Counted from the stretch's first letter, positions 35,285 through 44,727 are shown. The stretch is 64,000 bases of DNA from Bacillus massiliglaciei (GCF_900098925.1 NZ_LT622359.1:831527-895526), one strand, 5' to 3'. A program made the numbers and translations. Notes: generated by a model not told the origin, from the sequence alone.

Positions 35285-36409
35285 TTAAATATCATTCAAA
35301 AATGTTTGGATAAATGGGATAGCGGCACCTTTGGGAACTCCATTTCCAGGTGAACGGCTAATATGAATAAATGGTTTATTATTAGGAAAGGCCGTTTTGT
35401 CATATACCTTTTGATGGATAATATCAAGATCTGCTTTTTTTAAGTAAGCGGAGATGTGGCCGCCTAAAATAAATTCACGGTTAATCACAAGATTAATGTT
35501 ATTGATGGAGAAAGCTAAGTTATCCAAAAAAGTATTCCATAGCTTTACATAGGACGGAGCTTCAGAACGTAACTCCTGGAAGAAAAAATCTAATGATTCC
35601 TCTTCTTTAAGAAGGGCACTGACCGAACAAAACGTTTCCATACAGCCTTTTTTACCGCAATAGCAAGGCGCGCCGTTGGGATCTACTGTCATATGTTCGA
35701 CTGTACCGCTATGCCCTTCATCGCCCATATAAATTTGATCATTGATTATGAGTGCCCCGCCGAGATGTGTGCCAATCGACAGATAGACAGCATCTCCAAT
35801 ATCTTTTCTCATCCATAGCTCTGCGGTTGCGGCACATTTTGCATCATGCAAAAACATACAGGGATAATCAAGATGTTGTGAGAAGACCTGAATGTTTAAG
35901 CCAGTAGAGTTTAATATTTTTCCATAAGTGATATATTGGCCGTCTGTGGACGTCAAAGCCTGAACGGCAAAACCAATTCCAAGTACTTGTTCTTTTTTTA
36001 GATGAAGCGAGGAGATGAAGGTATCAACAGCGCGGCTTACCTCTTTGAAATAATAATCTGTATTGGAATATTTGATGGTTAGCACCGATTTTTCAAATGT
36101 ATGGCCGAGCAAATCAATCGCTAAAATAGATACGGCGTTTTTTAGAATTTCTACACCGATACTGACACGGGCCTGCGGGCATATGGTATAAGCTGCTGCC
36201 CGTCTGCCGACAGAGGATTCAAATTGTCCGCTCTTCTTGATCAAGTATTCCTGTTCTAAACGCACTAGATTTTGAGTGACAGTCGGCAGGCTCAAATTCA
36301 GCTGGTTGGCAATTTCCTGTTTGGAGATTCTCTCATTTTGATAAACAAGATGATAGATTGCGGAATAGTTGCTATTTTTAATATCCTTAAATGTAATATT
36401 ATTTTCCAT
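35285..36409 (-). CDS. ROK-family transcriptional repressor (XylR/NagC type)
   Basis: 374 residues: N-terminal winged HTH (NERISKQEIANQLNLSLPTV), then a ROK sugar-kinase-like domain with the glycine motif and zinc-type CxCGxxGC signature (CYCGKKGCMETF). Divergent from the polyol dehydrogenase operon, separated by a region with a 22-bp near-identical repeat. It is the likely repressor of that operon and of itself. Confidence 0.9.
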   Translation of the reverse strand: MENNITFKDIKNSNYSAIYHLVYQNERISKQEIANQLNLSLPTVTQNLVRLEQEYLIKKSGQFESSVGRRAAAYTICPQARVSIGVEILKNAVSILAIDLLGHTFEKSVLTIKYSNTDYYFKEVSRAVDTFISSLHLKKEQVLGIGFAVQALTSTDGQYITYGKILNSTGLNIQVFSQHLDYPCMFLHDAKCAATAELWMRKDIGDAVYLSIGTHLGGALIINDQIYMGDEGHSGTVEHMTVDPNGAPCYCGKKGCMETFCSVSALLKEEESLDFFFQELRSEAPSYVKLWNTFLDNLAFSINNINLVINREFILGGHISAYLKKADLDIIHQKVYDKTAFPNNKPFIHISRSPGNGVPKGAAIPFIQTFLNDI

Positions 36410-36422
36410 AGAAAAACCTCGT

Positions 36423-36582
36423 TATATAAATAAATTTTATAAAATTATTTTATTTAATCTCAATATATCACAGGGATTATGTTTGAAACAAATTTCATGA
36501 AAAGTATGAAAATTCTATTTTTTTGATTATTTTATTGACGGCTGTATGAAAACGCTATAATATATAAATTAATTTTATAAAA
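36423..36582. promoter_or_regulatory. Divergent promoter region with duplicated ROK operator and cre-like site
   Basis: Two 22-bp repeats (36423-36444 and 36561-36582) differ at one position and contain AATTTTATAAAA; they flank the two start regions, as expected for XylR-type sites. TGAAAACGCTATAA (36547-36560, 13 of 14 to the cre consensus) overlaps a TATAAT, with TTGACG upstream at 36534-36539. Confidence 0.6.
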
Positions 36583-36625
36583 GCATTTTACAAAATCAAT
36601 TTTCATAATGGAGATGACTGAAAAT

Positions 36626-37402
36626 ATGGGAATCATTGAGAAAATGAGATTGGATGAAAAGAAGATTTTTGTCACGGGCGGAGCGCGGGGAATTGGAAAG
36701 AGTGTTGCAACCGCTTTCTGTGAGGCTGGAGCAGATGTAGCCATTGTTGACTTAGATATTGAAGAAGCACAAAAGACGGCAGAAGAACTAAAGGAAAATC
36801 ATGGTGTTCAAGCGATTGCTATTAAAGCAGACGTAACGAAACCAGAAGATGTGAATGGGATGATTGATCAAATACTGAAAGCATTTGGACGTATTGATGT
36901 AGCTTTCTGCAATGCCGGGATCTGTTTGAATGTTCCCGCAGAAGAAATGACTTTTGAACAATGGAAGAAAGTCATTGATATTAATCTTACAGGTGTATTT
37001 TTAACAGCTCAGGCAGCTGGAAAAGTAATGATTAAGCAAGGCGGCGGCTCTATTATTAACACCGCTTCCATGTCCGGACACATTGTAAATGTCCCGCAGC
37101 CGCAGTGTTCGTATAATGCTTCTAAAGCAGGTGTAATCCAGCTGACAAAATCTCTGGCTGTGGAATGGGCTCAGAAAAATGTCCGTGTGAATTGCATCAG
37201 TCCAGGATATATGGGGACTGAACTGACATTAAATTCTCCAAGCCTGCAGCCGCTGATTGAACAATGGAATCAGATGGCACCTCTTAAGAGAATGGGCAGA
37301 CCGGAAGAACTTCAGTCCATTTGTGTCTATCTTGCGGGAGATACAAGCAGTTTTACGACCGGATCAGACTTTGTGATAGACGGAGCTTTTACTTGCATCT
37401 AA
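36626..37402 (+). CDS. SDR-family polyol dehydrogenase (D-arabitol/xylitol 2-dehydrogenase-like)
   Basis: 258 residues; start 36626 (MGIIEKM) or ATG 36608. NAD-binding TGGARGIGKS, NAG motif, Ser in NTASMSGH, Tyr-x3-Lys (YNASKAG), C-terminal TGSDFVIDGAFTC. Similar in type to sorbose reductases and D-arabitol dehydrogenases. Paired with a xylulokinase-type kinase, so it likely makes D-xylulose. Confidence 0.82.
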   Translation: MGIIEKMRLDEKKIFVTGGARGIGKSVATAFCEAGADVAIVDLDIEEAQKTAEELKENHGVQAIAIKADVTKPEDVNGMIDQILKAFGRIDVAFCNAGICLNVPAEEMTFEQWKKVIDINLTGVFLTAQAAGKVMIKQGGGSIINTASMSGHIVNVPQPQCSYNASKAGVIQLTKSLAVEWAQKNVRVNCISPGYMGTELTLNSPSLQPLIEQWNQMAPLKRMGRPEELQSICVYLAGDTSSFTTGSDFVIDGAFTCI

Positions 37403-37434
37403 TAGACTGAGAGATTTGGATTGGAGGACTGTCG

Positions 37435-38961
37435 ATGAATTATTTACTCGGTACAGATATTGGAACGTCGGGTACAAAAACAATTCTGATGGATACGGAA
37501 GGAAATCTCATCGCTCAAGATTTACAGGAATATGATGTACTCACACCAAAACCGCTGTGGGCTGAACAATGGCCAGAGGTATGGCTTAATGCTGCGAAGG
37601 CTTCTATCAAGAATACGGTGCAGAAGTCAGGAATTCTAGGAGAGCAAATACGCGGACTGGCCATTAGCGGCTTATATGGAGGTTCAGGTATTCCGTTAGA
37701 TGAAAATATGGAACCTGTCAGGCCGTGCATGATTTGGATGGACCGGAGAGCCGAAAAAGAAACTAAATGGGTTTTGGAGAATATTGGGGAAGAAAAGCTT
37801 TTAGACATTACTCATAATGGCGCTGATCCATATTACGGATATACGAAGATTTTATGGATGAAAAATCATGAACCGGAAAACTGGAGAAAGACGAAACTCT
37901 TTTTGCCTCCAAATGATTATGTCATTTATAAACTGACGGGGGAAATCGCGATTGACTACTCTTCAGCAGGAAATATCGGCGGGATTTTTGATATGAATAA
38001 CAGAACGTGGTCTAAAGAGATGATGGATGCCCTGGGAATCCCTCTTTCGATGATGCCGGAGAAAATCGTTGAATCCACCGAAGTGGTCGGCGGACTGACT
38101 ACAGCATCCGCGGAAGAATTAGGTCTTTCTGAAGGAATGCCTGTCATCGCCAGCGGCATTGACTGCGGTGCTGCCAATATTGGACTTGGTGTACTGGAAT
38201 CTGGTATTTATGCAGCGGCGATAGGAACTTCGATGTGTGCAGCGCTTATTTCAGACGAACCAGTCAAAGGTGATGGCTTGATTGTCTGGCCGTATCTGTA
38301 TGATGCAAAAAGATTGTCCTATTATTTTGCCGGAGGGAATACGGCAGGTGCCATTGTCAAATGGTTCAGGCAGACGATGTGCGAATTCGAAATTGAAGCT
38401 GAAAAAGCTGGCGGGGAAAATGCCTATGATGTGTTAAATCGGCTTGCTGAAGAGATTCCGGCTGGAAGTGAAGGGCTTGTTGTCCTCCCCTACTTTATGG
38501 GTGAAAGAAGCCCTGTTTGGGATTCGGATGCAAAAGGTACGATTGTCGGCCTTTCATTAGCCCATACAAAGGCTCATATCTACCGTGCCTTTTTGGAAGC
38601 GGTCGCATTCTCTCTCCGGGATGCAATTGAAGCAACTGGGAACCAAATTGGAGAATCGATTTTAATTGCCGGCGGTGTGACAAAGTCGAAGTTATGGAGA
38701 CAAATTTTTGCTGATGTGACGGGTTATTCAGTCGTCTGCCCCGTACATGATGCCGAAGCCAATATGGGAGACGTTATGCTGGCTGGTATCGGAACAGGGC
38801 TGCTATCTTATGAAGAAGTAAAGAAGTGGCAAGTGTTAGATCAGAAGATCATGCCCAATAAGCAAAATCATGAAAAATATAATGAATACTACAAAGTTTA
38901 CAAATCTATCTACAAAAATTTAAAGGAAGATATGAAAACGTTAACAAGGCTTTCTATGTAA
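37435..38961 (+). CDS. FGGY-family carbohydrate kinase, xylulokinase-like
   Basis: 508 residues, two FGGY domains. Phosphate 1 motif GTDIGTSGTKT, central IWMDRRAEKE, FGGY signature region LPYFMGERSPVWD and the ATP-site GGVTKSKLWRQIFADV. Xylulokinases have this layout. GGAGG lies 8 nt upstream. It follows the dehydrogenase by 32 bp. Confidence 0.87.
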   Translation: MNYLLGTDIGTSGTKTILMDTEGNLIAQDLQEYDVLTPKPLWAEQWPEVWLNAAKASIKNTVQKSGILGEQIRGLAISGLYGGSGIPLDENMEPVRPCMIWMDRRAEKETKWVLENIGEEKLLDITHNGADPYYGYTKILWMKNHEPENWRKTKLFLPPNDYVIYKLTGEIAIDYSSAGNIGGIFDMNNRTWSKEMMDALGIPLSMMPEKIVESTEVVGGLTTASAEELGLSEGMPVIASGIDCGAANIGLGVLESGIYAAAIGTSMCAALISDEPVKGDGLIVWPYLYDAKRLSYYFAGGNTAGAIVKWFRQTMCEFEIEAEKAGGENAYDVLNRLAEEIPAGSEGLVVLPYFMGERSPVWDSDAKGTIVGLSLAHTKAHIYRAFLEAVAFSLRDAIEATGNQIGESILIAGGVTKSKLWRQIFADVTGYSVVCPVHDAEANMGDVMLAGIGTGLLSYEEVKKWQVLDQKIMPNKQNHEKYNEYYKVYKSIYKNLKEDMKTLTRLSM

Positions 38962-39012
38962 TCTGCAGCACGTGTACTACAAATAACAATTTAAAATTGT
39001 GAGGTAATGTAC

Positions 39013-40359
39013 ATGGATAAATGGAAAAAAAGAATCGGATATGGTGTTGGAGATTTAGGGTGCAATCTAGTGTTCAGCACGATGGCATCTTACCTTTTGT
39101 TCTTTTACACAGATGTATTTGGCATCACAGCAGCTGTGGCCGGAACGCTAATGTTAGTCACTAAAATTATTGATGCTTTTGCCGATACCGGAATGGGACT
39201 TCTGGTAGACCGAACCAAGACAAGATGGGGGCAGGGACGGCCATATTTCCTTATCGGAGCCATCCCTTTTGCTATCTTCACGGTGATGACATTTATTGTT
39301 CCTGATTTCGATATGACAGGAAAAGTCATTTGGGCTTATATTACGTACTGTTTATTAAATATTGCTTATACAGTGGTCAATATCCCATTAAATACAATCG
39401 TACCGAGACTGACTTCAGATAATCATGAACGAAACTGTTTAGTGTCGACCAGGATGATTTGCGCATTAATCGGAACAGCTTTAGTCATGTCCATTACCAC
39501 ACCGTTAGTAAATTTTTTCGGGCAGGGCGATACACAAAAAGGTTTTCTGATTACCATGAGCATTTATGGTGTTGCAGCTGTCATAATATTTGTGATTACC
39601 TTTATGAATACAAAAGAGGTTGTACCGCCTGCAGTTCAAGAGGGGAAACGCTCTTTTAAAGAAGACTTTAAAGGACTGACAGACCAAGCCGTAATCTTCT
39701 TTATCTTGAATTTTCTTTACTTTGGCCTTTTTGTAATCAGAAATACGACGGTCATCTATTATTTTACGTATAACCTTGGACGGGAAGACTGGCTGACATT
39801 TGTCGGGCTGTTCGGGATTCTTTCAGGGCTGCCGATGTTATTAATCTTGCCTTGGCTTCAAAATAAGATGACGAAGAAAAATGTATTGCTCTTTAGTACC
39901 GCCATCTATATTGCCGGTGATTTACTGATCTATTTCGGTAAATCTTCTGCGCCATTAGTTATTGCCGGCCTGGCCATAACAGGACTTGGAATTTACGGCA
40001 TCTTTGGCACTACATTTGCAATCCAGCCAGATGTCATTGATTATTCAGAGTATAAAAATCGTAAAAGTATTGCAGGAATGATTGCTGCTTTTCAAGGATT
40101 CTTTGTAAAAGTGAGTCTTGGACTGGGAAGTGCGCTGATCGGGGTCATCCTCAAAATGGGCGGGTATGTACCGAATGCCGTACAATCAGCCAAGTCATTA
40201 TCTTATATTGAAATGACCTTTATCTGGGTGCCATTGGCTATTTGTTTACTCATTGGTGTTACCATATGGTTCTATAACCTTGACGGTAAACGGGCAGCGA
40301 TGGATGTCGAGCTTGAACGCCGCCGTACAATAGCTGACCAAAAGGTGATTAATATTTAG
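39013..40359 (+). CDS. GPH-family sugar/polyol cation symporter
   Basis: 448 residues, 12 TM helices. Start 39013 lies 8 nt after GAGG; ATG 39007 is also possible. GPH signature elements: GDLGCNLVFSTMASYLLFFY at the start and DRTKTRWGQGRPYFLIGA. It imports the substrate of the dehydrogenase/kinase operon. It is probably its last gene. Confidence 0.88.
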   Translation: MDKWKKRIGYGVGDLGCNLVFSTMASYLLFFYTDVFGITAAVAGTLMLVTKIIDAFADTGMGLLVDRTKTRWGQGRPYFLIGAIPFAIFTVMTFIVPDFDMTGKVIWAYITYCLLNIAYTVVNIPLNTIVPRLTSDNHERNCLVSTRMICALIGTALVMSITTPLVNFFGQGDTQKGFLITMSIYGVAAVIIFVITFMNTKEVVPPAVQEGKRSFKEDFKGLTDQAVIFFILNFLYFGLFVIRNTTVIYYFTYNLGREDWLTFVGLFGILSGLPMLLILPWLQNKMTKKNVLLFSTAIYIAGDLLIYFGKSSAPLVIAGLAITGLGIYGIFGTTFAIQPDVIDYSEYKNRKSIAGMIAAFQGFFVKVSLGLGSALIGVILKMGGYVPNAVQSAKSLSYIEMTFIWVPLAICLLIGVTIWFYNLDGKRAAMDVELERRRTIADQKVINI

Positions 40360-40387
40360 AGAGAAAGATTTCGCTATAAGATTGGCA

Positions 40388-40418
40388 GGCTGCCGGCAAA
40401 TTTGCCGGCAGTCTTTTT
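40388..40418 (+). terminator. Terminator of the polyol operon
   Basis: Perfect palindrome CTGCCGGCAAA / TTTGCCGGCAG followed by TCTTTTTAT. Confidence 0.92.
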
Positions 40419-40573
40419 ATATATAATGAAGGTTTTTAATTACAGATAGGCGAGCATCGCCTGAACATTGGGGAAATAGTGTCAGCGTCCATGAATTCTT
40501 TTTGAGAGGAGGATCAAGTAATAGGGTTATGAGATATAAAGGGGGAAAGGGACTGAAAACGGCTGGAAAGTAA

Positions 40574-40608
40574 AAGGGGAAAACCTTGAATAAACAATGT
40601 TTTCCCCG
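40574..40608 (-). terminator. Candidate terminator of the 48-residue small gene
   Basis: Minus strand GGGGAAAAC / GTTTTCCCC followed by TTTT, 24 bp beyond the small gene's stop. Confidence 0.6.
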
Positions 40609-40631
40609 CTTGTTATCTTATAATTTTTTGG

Positions 40632-40778
40632 TTACATATGATCATAAATGGAATCATCAAAATAGAGCCAGTGGTAATATTCAATCTGTGGATCTGTCAT
40701 CTTGGAAATTTCTTTTTCATTAAATTTTTGCTGTTCAATTAATTTCTGCGCTTTGAAATTTCTTTCTGCTCGGCTCAT
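40632..40778 (-). CDS. Small BH0509-like protein
   Basis: 48 residues on the minus strand, MSRAERNFKAQKLIEQQKFN with continuing KEISKMTDPQIEYYHWLYFD. GGGAGGG lies 8 nt before the start. The ERxF...MTDxQIE pattern recalls the small BH0509 family found across bacilli, whose function is unknown. A cre-like TGAAAGCGTTTTCT (40826-40839, 13 of 14) lies about 48 bp upstream, suggesting catabolite control. Confidence 0.6.
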   Translation of the reverse strand: MSRAERNFKAQKLIEQQKFNEKEISKMTDPQIEYYHWLYFDDSIYDHM

Positions 40779-41679
40779 GTTAAACCCTCCCTATAAGATA
40801 AGAAGTAATAAGTATTTTTGTAATTTGAAAGCGTTTTCTTATTTCTTGTTTCTATTATATATCTCAATATGTAATTAAACAAATATCAAAATTAGATGAT
40901 TTTTCGAGAAATAATATAGAAATGTTATTTATCATGATGCTGGAACAGTTAAAGGGGGAGAAAGGTGATTCGATATTTGGGTACAAAGGCATTAGCCTGT
41001 TGGGGAACACTCCGGGTGAGCTCCAACAGCGTTTAAAATCTAGATGCGAAAATCCTCTGGATACTCCTCTGTATATTTATCCTTATCGTTTGCCGCTTTA
41101 GAATCCTTATTAAAAATAGTATCTAAAAATAACAAATAGCAGATATCCTGTATTTCTATTATGCGGATTTTTTTCGCAGTGTTTTATTAAGAAATACTCG
41201 TTGGAAAAACAAGCAAAATTGACGAGCAAGCAATCGTTATGAAAAGAACCTTGTCCTTCTCTGTAAACTTAGTTGAAAATAACAAGACTGTCATAATCAA
41301 GTGAATATAAGAAAAATTAAATTTTGTGCAGCTTTCCTATATGAAGACTCTCCTTATATACTGCATGTCTGCTTGAAAACAAGCAGAATTGGCGATCCTC
41401 CTCAAACCGGGCAAAGTGATCTTTGTGATATATTACCACTTCTATGAAGGTAGCCGATTTCCTTCCTAAAAATGAAAACCATCCTATTGGTTTACCAATA
41501 CGAATTTGTTAAGTCGTTTCCTCATAAAAAGGGGAGGTCTCTAAAAAATCAGTAAATGTTGGTATAATAGATCTTGGATTTTTAAAGTATAGAAGAATTA
41601 GGTCTCACACAATAAGTCATCAGAAAAGAAAACCTTTTGATACATACTGTCGTCTATATATCTAGGAAAGGAAGTGTGA
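40779..41679. other. Long intergenic region before the ECF sigma operon
   Basis: No gene. It contains the cre-like site 40826-40839, a hairpin CTGTTGGGG / CTCCAACAG at 40997-41029 without a T tract, and two loosely similar stretches (ACAAGCAAAATTGACGA at 41214, ACAAGCAGAATTGGCGA at 41380). The last part holds the ECF promoter candidate. Confidence 0.4.
41628..41654 (+). promoter_or_regulatory. Candidate autoregulatory ECF promoter
   Basis: GAAAAC (41628-41633), 17 bp, CGTC (41651-41654), close to the TGAAAC-N16/17-CGTC pattern of Bacillus ECF sigma factors, about 26 bp before the sigma gene. Confidence 0.55.
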
Positions 41680-42228
41680 GTGGTTTTGGAAGAGTTTGTG
41701 CTGAAACGGCCGCATGTGAAAGATGATGAATCCCTATTAGATGAAATCATGTCCATATACGGTCAGGATATCTTGCAATTGGTCTATTCGTATGTAAAAG
41801 AGACAGCGACAGCAGAGGATTTGACACAGGAGATTTTTATTAAATGCTATAAAGCGCTGCCCGGGTACAACCAACAATCAAATATGAGGACATGGCTTTG
41901 GAAAATTGCGATTAATCATTGTAAAGATTACAGGAAGAGCTGGTACTTCCGAAAAGTTTCAGCTGCAGAAGAGGAGCAGGAGTGGATTTCTGCCAATGAT
42001 GTAGAAAATGAGATTGTGCAGCAGGACGAAGAAAGGCAGCTCGCTGATGCTGTCATGGCTTTACCGATTCAATACCGAGAGCTCATTTACCTTCATTATT
42101 TTCAGGAAATGAAGCTTAAGGAAATTTCTGAAGTCACCGGGGTCAAACTTGGAACAGTCAAGACCCGGATACGCCAGGCGAAAAAAAGATTAAAAACCTA
42201 TTTGGAGGAATCCACCGATGGAAGATAA
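41680..42228 (+). CDS. ECF RNA polymerase sigma factor
   Basis: 182 residues, GTG start after AAAGGA. Region 2 (ATAEDLTQEIFIKCYKAL, then NMRTWLWKIAINHCKDY) and region 4 (LPIQYRELIYLHYFQEMKLK with KLGTVKTRIRQAKKRL) are intact. No classical anti-sigma gene follows; instead the next genes are PadR and a SEDS protein, overlapping as an operon. A promoter of ECF type upstream suggests autoregulation. Confidence 0.92.
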   Translation: MVLEEFVLKRPHVKDDESLLDEIMSIYGQDILQLVYSYVKETATAEDLTQEIFIKCYKALPGYNQQSNMRTWLWKIAINHCKDYRKSWYFRKVSAAEEEQEWISANDVENEIVQQDEERQLADAVMALPIQYRELIYLHYFQEMKLKEISEVTGVKLGTVKTRIRQAKKRLKTYLEESTDGR

Positions 42229-42634
42229 ATTAAAACGATTGAAATCGGCGATGAAAAAGCATACATTTCTTGATTTGACCTTCACGGAAGCTCATAAAAA
42301 GGCCATTCATTCAGCTATTGAAAAACAAAATGTAAGCAGGGAAGATATTTTAATTGGTATTTTTAGATCCTTGGATAAGGAAAAAAGCGGCTATGAAATC
42401 AGCGAATCTCTTTATCAGAAAGGCATCCGGAAATTTGAATCTAACGAAGGGGCTTTGTATGCTGTCCTGCATGAACTTGAACAGGAAGGATACCTGCAGA
42501 CTTTTTGGGAGGCGGGAGAGAGGAAGGTCTATTCCTTGGATGAACGGGCGAAAAAGTGGCTGAAGAAAATGGAATCTGCCGGTGATTCAGCTTCATATTG
42601 GCGGACAGCCTTTGAAGGAGGAAGTAACGATTGA
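42218..42634 (+). CDS. PadR-family regulator with extra N-terminal segment
   Basis: 138 residues overlapping the sigma gene by 11 nt. Residues about 45-110 form the PadR winged helix (GIFRSLDKEKSGYEISESLY; NEGALYAVLHELEQEGYLQ). About 40 residues precede it. The overlap with both neighbours indicates translational coupling. It may tune the sigma factor or the SEDS protein. Confidence 0.85.
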   Translation: MEDKLKRLKSAMKKHTFLDLTFTEAHKKAIHSAIEKQNVSREDILIGIFRSLDKEKSGYEISESLYQKGIRKFESNEGALYAVLHELEQEGYLQTFWEAGERKVYSLDERAKKWLKKMESAGDSASYWRTAFEGGSND

Positions 42635-43914
42635 AAAGCCATCACTTTTTAGAAGAGGTTATATCCTGCATTCGTTCAAAAGAAGCAAAAGAATATGTTG
42701 AAATCGAATTAAAGGCTCATTTAAATCAGACGAAAAAAGAATGGATGAAAAAAGGATATAAAGAGGATGAAGCAGAGGAACTAGCTGTCCGCAATATGGG
42801 AAGCCCATTTGATATCGGCCGAAAAATGGACAGGCTGCACAGACCAAAGATTGACTGGACATTAATGAGTATGTATCTATTCATGTCAGTGAGCGGTTTA
42901 TTGCTGTTTTGGTTCTTCTTTAAGGATGGCAATTCCTTTTCAGTGCTGAAGCAGGTGTATTCTGTAACAGGCAGCATTATTGTAACGTTCCTCCTTCTTT
43001 TCTTCGATTATCGAAAATTACAGAAATGGGGCTGGGTTTTCTTCACGATCGGATGCCTGATTCTTGTTCAGTTCCCCTTTTCCGGCCTAATAATCAACGG
43101 GCAGCCTCAAATCAATATTTTTGGTCTGTTTTCGGCTGATTCTACGATTGTTCTGCCTCTATTCCTGCTTGCATGGGCTGGCATGCTCCAGTCCAAAAGG
43201 ATGAATGTGTATTTGGCTGCCATTTTATACATAGGGTCTGTCTTTTTACTGATGTATTCTAGCAATTGGACGGCCTTTGGTCTCTATTCATTAATGGTTG
43301 CTGCAATGGTTTGGAAGAGCGGGCTGAATAAAAAGAAAATCATTAAGACAGCTTTTGCCATGCTTGCTGTGTGCGTATCCCTGCTGTTTATCTTTCGGGA
43401 TGGTATAAAGACCTATCAATTAGAAAGACTGTATGGATTCCTTATGCCTGAAAAAAACAGCGAGACGTCTGGATATATGTACTTGAAGTTAGAAAGGCTG
43501 GTGGAGGGTGCCGGCTGGTTTGGGCATATTCATTCTCTTGAATTGGCTGATCTTTATAATGAAATGATGACAGACTTTATCTTTGTCTCCATCACCTATG
43601 CATTTGGCTGGGCCGGAGCGATCTTTGCAGGTCTGTTGTTTCTATGGATCATCTGGCGAATTTCCCGTATTTTCACAACAGTAATCGACCCATTTGGAAA
43701 AATGCTGATTTTTGGCAGTTTTGCTCTATTCACCGCACAGGTAACAATCAGCATCGGCATGTCTCTCGGTGTATTGCCGATCGTAAGCGTATCCCTGCCA
43801 TTTATGAGCTACGGCACTTTACCAGTAATGATCAATGCCTTCTTATTTGGATTGATCTTAAGTGTTTACCGCAAAAAGAACATAATCCGGATTAAGAAGA
43901 TAGAAGCAAAATGA
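42631..43914 (+). CDS. FtsW/RodA/SpoVE (SEDS) family protein with HAAS-like N-terminus
   Basis: 427 residues, TTG start overlapping the PadR stop (TTGA). The first 70 residues are a soluble permease-prefix-type helical domain (AKEYVEIELKAHLNQTKKEW), then about ten TM segments. The C-terminal part has SEDS-type features (GMSLGVLPIVSVSLPFMSYG). SEDS proteins polymerise peptidoglycan. Under an ECF sigma factor it may be a stress-induced wall polymerase. Confidence 0.85.
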   Translation: MKSHHFLEEVISCIRSKEAKEYVEIELKAHLNQTKKEWMKKGYKEDEAEELAVRNMGSPFDIGRKMDRLHRPKIDWTLMSMYLFMSVSGLLLFWFFFKDGNSFSVLKQVYSVTGSIIVTFLLLFFDYRKLQKWGWVFFTIGCLILVQFPFSGLIINGQPQINIFGLFSADSTIVLPLFLLAWAGMLQSKRMNVYLAAILYIGSVFLLMYSSNWTAFGLYSLMVAAMVWKSGLNKKKIIKTAFAMLAVCVSLLFIFRDGIKTYQLERLYGFLMPEKNSETSGYMYLKLERLVEGAGWFGHIHSLELADLYNEMMTDFIFVSITYAFGWAGAIFAGLLFLWIIWRISRIFTTVIDPFGKMLIFGSFALFTAQVTISIGMSLGVLPIVSVSLPFMSYGTLPVMINAFLFGLILSVYRKKNIIRIKKIEAK

Positions 43915-43949
43915 ACCTTGGTAGGGGATCTAAATATAGAGTGGTAAGA

Positions 43950-43995
43950 AGAATCCATTTTGGAACAAGTTTAATCCGGATGGATTCTTTTCTTT
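43950..43995 (+). terminator. Terminator of the ECF/SEDS operon
   Basis: AGAATCCA / TGGATTCT pair followed by TTTCTTT, 36 bp after the stop. Confidence 0.8.
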
Positions 43996-44069
43996 GTGAT
44001 GAAGTATGTAATCTTTCCAATGAGGAGAGACTGTGCTTAATTTAAAACACATTAAAGGAGGTGGTGTTT

Positions 44070-44489
44070 TTGTTAATTGAGTATATAGTCTTTTTTTCAT
44101 TGTGTTTTGTAGGAATACTTTTTTACATTCTAAATGAAATAAGGGTAAGGAAAACAAATCAACAAATACCACCAAAGTTTGAGTATCAAAAGTGTGAATC
44201 TCCCATAGAAAGTCGGTTATATAGAGCGTTGGTATTGAGAGGGGAAAAAGTTGAAGCACAGGTGTCGTGTGGTTTTTACCGTATTGACTTAGTTCTAAGA
44301 AAATACAGGATAGCTATTGAGTGTGATGGCAAAGCCTATCATTCTTCTGAGGATCAAAAGGCATACGATAGGAGAAAGAATTTATATTTAAGAAAGAAGG
44401 GATGGAAAGTATTAAGATTTACTGGTTCATCTATAAATGGAAAGTTAGATATAGTATTAGCTAAAATTGAAAAGGAGAAGGGTGTATAG
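44070..44489 (+). CDS. Membrane-anchored DUF559 (PD-(D/E)XK, Vsr-like) nuclease
   Basis: 139 residues. TTG at 44070 lies 6 nt after AAAGGAGGTG, a complete anti-Shine-Dalgarno match; GTG 44061 would lie inside it. Residues about 4-24 form a membrane helix. The rest is a DUF559 fold: Glu in SPIESRL, Asp in YRIDLVL, then IECDGKAYH as the D-ECDGK active-site pattern, and FTGSSI near the end. Next to the element's attL but outside it. Substrate unknown. Confidence 0.8.
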   Translation: MLIEYIVFFSLCFVGILFYILNEIRVRKTNQQIPPKFEYQKCESPIESRLYRALVLRGEKVEAQVSCGFYRIDLVLRKYRIAIECDGKAYHSSEDQKAYDRRKNLYLRKKGWKVLRFTGSSINGKLDIVLAKIEKEKGV

Positions 44490-44607
44490 AGTTTAAGATA
44501 ACTGGATTCTTTTAAAGTTTGTTTGTAATAGGGAATGCTTTTAGTTTAGATATTTAGTGGAAAAGATGATTTTTTACATTAATCCCATATTCAGAATTAT
44601 AAAGAAA

Positions 44608-44642
44608 AAAACTCCTAGAAGCCAAGTGCCTCTAAGAGTTTT
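44608..44642 (-). terminator. Former terminator of tRNA-Ala, now separated from it
   Basis: On the minus strand AAAACTCTTAGA / TCTAGGAGTTTT is followed by T6. It lies immediately beyond the attL repeat, where the tRNA 3' end would have been before insertion; the tRNA is now 16.7 kb away at 61392-61464. Confidence 0.75.
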
Positions 44643-44692
44643 GGTATGGAGCATAGCGGGATCGAACCGCTGACCTCTACGCTGCCAGCGTA
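44643..44692 (-). repeat. attL: 50-bp copy of the tRNA-Ala 3' part
   Basis: Identical over 50 bp to 61388-61437. It covers the 3' half of the tRNA-Ala(GGC) gene from the anticodon stem through the T arm to four bases past its end. Sequence diverges sharply right after it (CTCAATTA instead of GCGCTCTC). Confidence 0.95.
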
Positions 44693-44727
44693 CTCAATTA
44701 CGCCAGACATTGGTTAAGTCAGACGGA

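Noticed and set aside
40997..41029. Hairpin in long intergenic region
   Set aside because: No T tract or conserved flank, so neither terminator nor known RNA can be claimed.
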